From Euwallacea fornicatus (lineage: Eukaryota; Arthropoda; Insecta; Coleoptera; Curculionidae): a stretch of DNA of 64,000 nucleotides. The stretch spans positions 744,001 to 808,000 of the forward strand of contig NC_089547.1 of assembly GCF_040115645.1 (NCBI RefSeq), written 5' to 3'. The translations under genes were made by a program, and so were the position numbers. Below the pieces are notes generated by a model that saw nothing but the letters and a program-made list of their open reading frames with translations, was not told the DNA's origin and did no database searches. Of the stretch, positions 57,170-64,000 are shown piece by piece. Each line of letters begins with the position of its first letter. Within the stretch, counting starts at the first letter, position 1.

Positions 57170-58715
57170 TAGCGTGAAAAGAATTTTAAAAAATGAAAGA
57201 AATTGAAATACAAGGAGAAGCATCAGATTTCCCATCTACCGGAAACTCATCTATCCTGAGAAATCCGCAACTGCTGGCCTGTCAGGCATTTTCTATACTT
57301 TCACCTCGTGTTTCACCGTAGACCAGAGAAAACGGAGAAAGGGGCCACGACGAATTACAGGTTGAAATTTGTAATTACGCAGTTCTATGCTAAATTGAAA
57401 GGAGAAAGAAGTAAACTTGCGAAGAGTGCGAAGTGGGCGATTTCCGCCAAATCTTGCCAAAAGGGAGTTTTAGGCAAGTAATTACTACTTCTGCATATAA
57501 AGTGAAATTTAAATCTACCATCAGCATAATCGTGCCATCGTAGCATTATAAGCTTAACTTAAATTTCAACACCGAATCTAAATTATTGATGGAATTTATA
57601 TGTTTCTCCCGTTCCATAAAAATTCCATATGCCCAACTGGCTCTCCTTTTGATTTCGGGAGATTTTCTTAGATTTCGAAGATTGAACTTGTTATATTTCT
57701 CGTTTATTGACGGATTACTTGAATTTACTTCTCTGTAGAAAAACCGTAAATCTAGGTACGAACACCTTTCACGCACGTAGGCGAGATTTACTAGTACACA
57801 AGTTTTTTCGTGTTGTGGTATTAGAGTTAATTATAAGACAATGATAAGAAAACTGACAGAGCCATCTTGGGATGACGTTAGCAAACATCCAACGAGGTTC
57901 CTACTATCACCGTTACCAGATGGCGAAGTGCCGAAGAATCCCCTTTACAACTGGGTACTTCCCCGGACATGAAAAGGAAAGAGAAGGGGAAAATGGGCAA
58001 TCGGAATATAGAAGTGTGGAGGTTTGAGGTCGAGTAATATCGAATTTGTTAGTTTGTCTTTCTATATTGTGTTAATACATTTACATTTATTAACCGTGAA
58101 GAATGTTTCCAACATTATTCAGACATGTGTAGTCTGAAAGTGATAAATATTTCTCACTTTTTATCTTCTTTCATATTTTTTTTCGATCTTCTCATATACC
58201 TACCGTATTTATCGATGGTCAATTTCTAGCGTTGATTAAGATTACCGTGTATACCGGTAAAGAAAATATAGCGCATGTCATGATAGGACCATCCAAACTT
58301 TATATTGTGTAAACACCAAACTGAAGACAAATAAATATTTATTTTACATTATTTATTTATTTTATGTCAACACAAAAAACCTTTTGGTACCAGTAAGAAC
58401 CATTTATGACCCAATTTAATACCTTGCTCAGAAAAGGCGGTCTGCGCCTAGTATGCAAACATTTCCGGCCTAGACAGCGAAGATTATATTTAATCAAAAA
58501 CTGCTTTATTGCGACAATAAATTAATTTTATGAGTTTAAATAAACCTACTTGCTGTAACAGTAAAACGGGCACTCTGCTGCAAAAGTAATCTTTAGATCA
58601 TATTAGTTTGCCGTGCTAGTAAAGTTTATTTAGTGTAAAATGCATTGCTGTAACGGTAAAAATCCCTGTTTATCCCCTATGAAAGTAGGAATTTCTGCTA
58701 GTTTAACTAAATTTA
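57170..58715. other. Intergenic DNA
   Basis: A minus-strand 76-codon frame at 57546-57776 is unrecognised. Nothing else. Confidence 0.4.
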
Positions 58716-59072
58716 TACAAAGCGTTATTTGGATACTTGACCATACTTCAAAGTGTGATTCTTTGAGTGATTCTAAGACGAAAAGTTTATTTGTATAAAT
58801 ATAGGTCCAGTCATACTTCGTTTTCAAGGAGCAGGGTTTTTTTATTGTTACCTTTTAAAAAAACCTCCAAAATAACACGAAGACTCAAACTAACATGACG
58901 TTGAAACTTGGTGACAGTTTTCAATGTATTGCAAAGGAATCTTTTAAGCTGGACATTGTCTTCTTTTGCGAGTGACGTGCACAGGGGTAACACCGAAAAT
59001 TTAAAGAAAATCAAACGAGAAAAACGATTTATTCAAAACTACACCTAAACAAATGGAACCCATTTTTTTTTA

Positions 59073-59350
59073 TTAATAAAAAACATTTAACAATAAATAA
59101 CACGAAACTCGCAATAGTTGTCGGAAATGCCCTTCAACTCCAATATAAGCATTGGCACGTCTTAACATCAATTTCCGAACACGTTCGAATATTCCCGGCG
59201 TATATCTTATCTGATTAGATGAATCCCGTGTTTGTTGGATTAAATGTTCTTCGATGTTAAATATAGTTCTACAAACGAAGAACTTTACATGCCCTCAAAG
59301 GAAAAAATTTAACGGGTTTAAAGCCGGTGACCTGGGTGACCGTGACTATG
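59073..59350 (-). pseudogene. Mariner-type transposase, C-terminal fossil
   Basis: The minus strand reads RSPRSPALNPLNFFL, a stop where relatives have Trp, then GHVKFFVCRTIFNIEEHLIQ and RVRKLMLRRANAYIGVEGHF, and ends in TAA at 59073. The two Asp of the PDLxPLDFFLWG block are Ala and Asn, so the catalytic site is lost. The Tc1 insertion begins 18 bp further upstream, where earlier parts of the gene would be expected; these are not found on the other side of the Tc1. Confidence 0.7.
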
Positions 59351-59368
59351 TTCAATGCGAGAAATATA

Positions 59369-61385
59369 CACTGACTTTCAAAAAAACCGCAACACCAAGA
59401 AGAACACATCGTACACGTATGAAATTCTGACATTACGTTGGGTCGGGTACTAGATAAAAACGATCAAAATATCAAAAGAAAATTATTGTGAATAAGTGAA
59501 AAAATTTAATAATAATTTAATAATGGGTGGTATCCCCTCTTAAATTATTACATTCCTGTGAGCGACGTAGCATGCTTAAAATTAAATTGTCAATATCTTC
59601 CTGTGGTATTGTATCCCAGGCAATCTGCACCTGCTCGCGGAGTTCATCTATGGTCTCTGGAGAGCGAGCTAAACGTTGAAGTCTCCGACCCATTATATCC
59701 CATACATGCTCTATTGGGGACAAATCTGGAGACCGAGCTGGCCAAGGCAAAGTATCAAAATTTTCAGCTTCCAAATACCTCAAAGTATCGTTGTTTACAT
59801 GTGGTCGCGCATTATCCTGTTGAAATGTGCTTCCATGATGGTCGTGCATGTATGGTACACGAACCGGTTCTAAGACACTATTAATGTACCTCTGAGCATT
59901 TAATCTATCATAAATGAAAACAAGAGGAGACCGACTACCATACCGGATGGCACCCCAAACCATGACACCTGGTGTTAAACCAGAATGACGCCTTTCCAAA
60001 AAGTCCAAATTTAATCGCTCTCCTCTGCGCCTTCTAACACGTAACCGTCCATCAGATCGCCATAACCAAAATCGGCTCTCATCACTGAACAGGATTCTTC
60101 TCCATTCATCCACCCATTGCACTCTCAGATGACACCACTCCAGTCGGGCCACCCTGTGGTTTCGTGATAATGGAAGCCGACGCATAGGACTATATGAATT
60201 TAGTCCAAAACTTCAAATTCTGCGATACATCGTACTAAGGGAGACCCTTCGATTTAGGGTGGCTACCCAGTTAGCACCAAGAGATGGAATTGTTCCAAAC
60301 GGGACGCCTGTCGCTGAACGACGAAGTCGCCGGCCTTCGCGTTGGTTCGTCATTCTTGGACGGCCACTACCACGATGACGATTTACTGACCCTTCGTTAG
60401 TCCAATCTCTCCAAGCTCTTAGCACTGTTGATGCGTTTCGATCCAATCCACGTGCAATTTCGCGGAATGGTAAACCTGCCTCGTGCATACCAACAATTCT
60501 TCCCCTTTCAAAGGGAGGTAACTGCATTTTGGCGTACACGAGGCATTTTGCACTACCACACATTTAATATGGTACTCACAATGGTACCTTTATCGCTATT
60601 CGCCCATAAACAAATTTGCAAAAAGAATGATCGTCACAGATAAAAAAGTAAAGAAAAACTTCATATCGCATTAAAATACGAACTTGAAATTTTTATCATT
60701 TTTTTTCTCTTTACAAGTCTAAAATCATACCAAAATTTCAAATACATGTAGGGTTACGTAACTAACCCTCCGCTTTAGTTTCGTGTCTAGTAATTTTGTA
60801 AATATGCGTTAAGTTTAGGTTCGATAAGGGTTAGACAGTAGGAATTACTTTTAAGATAGAAATACCCCCTGAGGCACGGCACTGGTAGACATTGACTAGA
60901 GCATGAGAATTTCCCATGCCATGCCTTGTCGATGTTGGAAATCCCCGCAATAGACCTTGTCGGTCCCACAGCTGCAGTTCCAATTCCCGGTTAAGACGCC
61001 ACGGTTTGATGCGGCAAATGGTGCAGATGGCACCCTGGCCAAGGTACGCCCATGGTTTATCACTACTGTACTTAAGGTTGGTACTTAAGGATGGACAAGG
61101 CATGGAGGGCCCTCTTTTCTCGCCCTTGTTTTTGGGATACGGTCGGTCATTGTAACGCAGTCGTCGTGTCCGCGCTCATCAAATTCATTAGTCACTCTAA
61201 CACTCTCTGTATATTCCTCATTAATAGACGTAAACTTGTATACTCTCTGACCTTGGTCTCTCTCTGACCTGTGATTTCATTACAAAGATATAACCAACAT
61301 CATATATCTAAAGTAGTATCAAAACCCGATGCTACATACATACAATGCGTTCTTCTTGGTGATGCGGTTTTTCTGAAAGTCAGTG
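59369..61385 (-). mobile_element. Nearly intact Tc1-like element, 2017 bp
   Basis: Inverted tips agree over about 40 bp with two mismatches. Left: CACTGACTTTCAAAAAAACC. Right, reverse complemented: CACTGACTTTCAGAAAAACC. Both continue GCAnCACCAAGAAGAAC. TA is duplicated on both sides (59367-59368, 61386-61387). The element is longer than the usual 1.6 kb because about 820 bp precede the transposase start. Part of that leader (about 60830-61200) is GC-richer and has a 90-codon frame. Near-identical tips and a transposase with only one stop mark it as one of the youngest insertions here. Confidence 0.92.
59517..60563 (-). pseudogene. Tc1-family transposase (DD34E), one in-frame stop
   Basis: The N-terminal part (60563-60213) has two helix-turn-helix segments: FERGRIVGMHEAGLPFREIA and, after GRPRMT, a second. 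One TGA at 60215-60213 follows TMYRRI; the same frame then continues with SFGLNSYSPM. The C-terminal part has the full catalytic set: FSDESRF (Asp), FQQDNARPH (Asp) and SPDLSPIEHVWD (Glu), with exactly 34 residues between the second Asp and the Glu. GVMVWGAIRYG is the glycine-rich block. The end is at 59517. From the likely start at 60527 the protein would be about 336 codons, the normal length. Only this stop separates it from a complete frame, so it is probably inactivated recently. Sister copies elsewhere in the genome may be active. Plus-strand frames here are shadows. Confidence 0.92.
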
Positions 61386-61634
61386 TATAAAAGTTTTTAA
61401 AAAGTCATAAGTAACATTATTAATCAAGAATAACACTGCCAAACTTCAACGAAATCGTCTAAAGGATTATTAAGATTTTTGAGAAAAAACGATTTTTTAA
61501 GAAAAGTCTGACACCCCGTATCTTGAAAACGAAGCGTTACGGGACGCACATTTCCGTAAACTTTTCGTCTTAGAATCGCTTAAAGAACGATCCATCGAAG
61601 TTTGGCCACGCACTTAAATAACACCCTCTATTTA

Positions 61635-62090
61635 CGGCGGTGAATAGTTTCCCAGCTCGGGAGCTCCAAGCTGCATTACTTTAGACACCTGCCATGGTTA
61701 ACCAACTGCGGGGAGCGATAAAACTCCATATTAAGCATAATGTGGCATAATCCTCCCTATGATGGAACACTCCTGTTAGCTTACGTAACTGTCACATTAG
61801 GGGCATATGAGACGGAAATCCTGGTAAGCTTATTCAGGACAAGCTTGCTAGGATAACATTGGTGTTCCATCAAAGGGGTGATTATGTGCTTTAAGTCGAA
61901 TTTCTTATCGTTGGCTTTTATTTAAATGCTCCCTCTGAGTGAAGAACGCATTAAATCTATTCACTTTCATGTGAAATGCACCACCCAGTAAGAATAATAA
62001 TAAAATATTGTAATTTTCGCAAAAGAGTGCTTTAAACAGAGTAATAGATGATCAAAGTTTCAGTAACGAAACCAACATTAATTAATAAGA
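61635..62090. other. Intergenic DNA
   Basis: Nothing recognisable. Confidence 0.4.
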
Positions 62091-62094
62091 GAGT

Positions 62095-62455
62095 TAACGA
62101 TAAATGACGTCGCCTTGTATAGCAATGTAAGCACACACCCTTCGTGGCATGCTTTGCAACAAATGATCATTAGCTTTCTGAGATATTTCATTTTAAAGTA
62201 CCTCAAGGTGGATGCCGTAGATCATCCAAGTTGTTTGGAGGCCTCGGTAAATTTCGAGGATGGCGACTCATCATGTCCCAAAGATGTTCGATGGGTGATA
62301 AGTCCGGTGATCGTGCAGGCTAAAGCAGCATTTTCAATTGTTCTTGTTCCAGTTACATTCGAATAATGTCCGCAGCATGAGGCCTTGCATTATGCTGTCG
62401 GAAAATGTCATTTGGTCTAGTCTGCATGGAGGGTACTAATATTGGCCTCTAGTAT
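62095..62455 (-). pseudogene. Tc1-family transposase fossil, C-terminal half
   Basis: The minus strand from 62455 reads RPILVPSMQTRPNDIF, then RQHNARPHAADIIRM (second catalytic block, with His where QDNARPH has Asp), then PARSPDLSPIEHLWDMMSRH (catalytic Glu kept), PRNLPRPPNNLDDLRH and an eroded C-terminus. Several stops. The upstream half is missing and the break at 62455-62461 joins it to an unrelated mariner piece. Confidence 0.75.
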
Positions 62456-62460
62456 ATAAA

Positions 62461-62810
62461 TTGAACGAATCCTATCTCAAATGTTAACTAATGTTATGGG
62501 AGAATTTGAGTTGCGGCTTGCTCACTGTCAAGAAGTCGATGGAGCACAATTCGAACATTTATTACATTAGATTCTAATGGTGTGTACTGTTTTTTTTTGT
62601 ATATTTTTTAAAGAATGTATTTCATTCAATTCCGTCGTGATATGTATGCAATCGTAAATTTCTCGATGTCTGTTAAGTTTAGGTACAGGACATGTTATAT
62701 GAAACATACGTAGAATATTGCCTACAATCCAAATATCAAATAAACAATAGGTGTTTCCATTAAAAAAAAACAAAATTGGTGGTCGTAGCTAATTTTTGGG
62801 CTACCCTGTG
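62461..62810 (+). mobile_element. 3' end of a mariner element
   Basis: The plus-strand frame to 62568 reads IERILSQMLTNVMGEFELRL, AHCQEVDGAQFEHLLH and stop, a typical mariner C-terminus (compare EVNGNIFEHLL at 33264). AT-rich sequence ending in GGGCTACCCTGTG followed by TATA (from 62811) is the expected right tip. The 5' part is absent. Confidence 0.65.
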
Positions 62811-62819
62811 TATATAAAC

Positions 62820-63185
62820 TTACTATAAAAAACAGTATTAAAAAATAAAAAACCACGGGCCCGAGCGTTTTTCCAAAAAAACCAACTGCTAAATTTTGAA
62901 TAATTTAAGCCTGTCTTTCGGCTTCACTGCATACTGGGTGTGATCTAAATGTGAGGCAAAAATTTAGGGGGCTATTCTCTGGGTACTATTAAGAATTTTC
63001 TGTCCTTTGGCGATTTTAGGAAAAATGCTTTGTTCCGTAGATACAAAGCCACAAATGTTTATTGACTATTTTTTTCTTTTTTACTAAAATGGTTAAACTA
63101 AACATAACAAAATGGTGTGAATTTTGAAAACAGCACTAGTAAACGCGTTGGACGTCATTTAGCTCGTTATACATTTTCAAATATG
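62820..63185. other. Short intergenic stretch
   Basis: Nothing recognisable except that the last part may be the leader of the following transposase. Confidence 0.4.
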
Positions 63186-63208
63186 TTTCTTTTAATCTTA
63201 TTTCTATC

Positions 63209-63733
63209 ATGACTATCTATACAAATGCTGAGATGACTCGCATGCATTTCAAGTATCAACTTGTCTCAGCAACAAAAATTGGAAGGTCTTTGAATGTCAG
63301 TACTAAGACTGTGCGGAAAGTTTTGAGGGAAGATTTGATGCACCCGTATCACATACAACATGTTAAAGCTTTTATTTCTACAGATTTTCCCTTGAGGATT
63401 GCATCTTGTCAATGACCTTTGCGCACATTGGTGCAAACTCGGCAACTACTGTCGTTGATTCTCTTTACCGATGAAAGAAATTTCTCGGGAAATGCAATAA
63501 GAAATTTTCATAATAATGATGCTGTTATACACCTTCTTATCCTCAAACCCAGCATCTGTCACATATCTTATTATCCCAGACAACATAAACCTTTCCCAAT
63601 AACATGGGATTATCATAGGAATAATTTAGAGCAATTGAACTGTCACCAGACTGCCCTTTCATCTATACATGAACAATTAACTGCGACCAAAGTCTCAAAT
63701 TCCCGGGTGTTTGCCCTTAGCAGTGTAATTTAG
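63209..63733 (+). pseudogene. Mariner-type transposase fossil, N-terminal half with deletion
   Basis: MTIYTNAEMTRMHFKYQLVS is the usual start of one mariner-like family. A deletion then joins it to IGRSLNVSTKTVRKVLRED (helix-turn-helix) and LMHPYHIQHVKAF. After a stop at 63413 come LSLILFTDERNFSGNAI (first catalytic Asp in FTDERNF) and NFHNND, where relatives have NFHNNHVW. Beyond this the family resemblance fades; PITWDYHRNNLEQL may be the next block. The C-terminal part is not seen before the window ends. Confidence 0.7.
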
Positions 63734-63739
63734 ATAAGT

Positions 63740-64000
63740 TGTCCTATACATATATAAGCAGTTTTCGGCCCCAAAATTGATGATTATTATTCTTTCTTCA
63801 GACAGAGTGCATAGTGCTAGAAGCTCTTAAAACAAATAGTCCAGAGTGAAAGTATAGAACCTTAGTAATAAAATAAAAAGTTGTTGGTGAGTTAACTGAA
63901 TCGTCTCAATCCTGATAAATCTACATCGTGGTGTCGACCACGTATAAAATGCCGGCTGGTGTCAACAATGCATGACCCGAAGAAAATCCGTATGACGTAC
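63740..64000. other. Terminal stretch of the window
   Basis: No feature supported; the remaining part of the preceding element may extend here. Confidence 0.35.

Larger units (their letters stand above)
58718..61628 (-). mobile_element. Old mariner element split by a Tc1 insertion
   Basis: Left arm 58718-58840 and right arm about 61520-61628 are inverted copies: GnGTTATTT, then GATTCTAAGACGAAAAGTTTA, then nnCTTCGTTTTCAAG. TA lies on both sides. Subtracting the inserted Tc1 and its TA leaves about 890 bp. The remaining transposase C-terminus lies at 59073-59350. The arms differ a lot, so this element is clearly older than its guest. Confidence 0.7.

Noticed and set aside
59558..59884. Plus-strand open frame of 108 codons
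   Set aside because: Exact antisense of the Tc1 transposase catalytic region.
1..64000. CRISPR arrays, bacterial operons, riboswitches, tRNA and rRNA genes
   Set aside because: Looked for repeat-spacer structure, cloverleaf B-box motifs and rRNA signatures; none seen, and the sequence is eukaryotic.

Overview
The window looks like an AT-rich stretch of an arthropod nuclear genome, most likely an insect and plausibly a beetle. The reasons are GT-AG introns of only 52-55 bp, TATA/AATAAA signals, and a dense population of Tc1 and mariner-type DNA transposons, their deletion derivatives and MITEs. There are no bacterial-style gene arrays, no CRISPR array, and no tRNA or rRNA that I can recognise. 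Species cannot be named from the sequence alone.

Three host genes can be assembled with canonical splice sites. (1) A two-exon gene for a 65-residue secreted peptide lies at 2201-2453 (-), with a TATA box and a poly(A) signal. (2) A three-exon LITAF-domain gene lies at 35419-35908 (-), predicted 126 residues. (3) A second LITAF-domain gene lies at 53438-54602 (+), with PPxY motifs; its 3' end is uncertain. The LITAF genes are about 18 kb apart on opposite strands. Several isolated exon-like segments (1749-1933 -, 15177-15341 -, 24407-24614 +, 47279-47317 +, 48315-48444 -, 53152-53370 -) and two promoter-like regions (about 7160-7310 and 12470-13600) suggest parts of larger genes with long introns. 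I do not recognise their products.

The rest is mainly transposon debris. At 31.1-34.7 kb there is a nest: a foldback element carrying a decayed Tc1 at its palindromic centre, an internally deleted mariner derivative next to the Tc1, and smaller MITEs. At 42.18-44.90 kb two different mariner-type elements abut with only a TA between them; the second has terminal inverted repeats of about 300 bp and a spacing consistent with a DD41D transposase. At 45.12-46.48 kb is another Tc1 fossil. At 51.7-52.8 kb a Tc1 fossil abuts a 306-bp mariner derivative. At 58.7-61.6 kb a well preserved 2.0-kb Tc1 element, with one in-frame stop, sits inside an older mariner. The last 2 kb hold three more transposase fragments. 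A Gypsy-type reverse transcriptase fossil lies at 8.4-8.7 kb.

Other repeats are two copies of a foldback family (20.4 and 56.3 kb), two diverged SINE-like copies (1.0 and 57.0 kb), tandem arrays with periods near 170 bp (22.6 and 27.6 kb), 75 bp (47.5 kb) and 16 bp (55.4 kb), and microsatellites. I did not find a convincing new biological system. The most informative structures are the transposon nests, whose insertion order can be read directly, and the reconstructed small genes.
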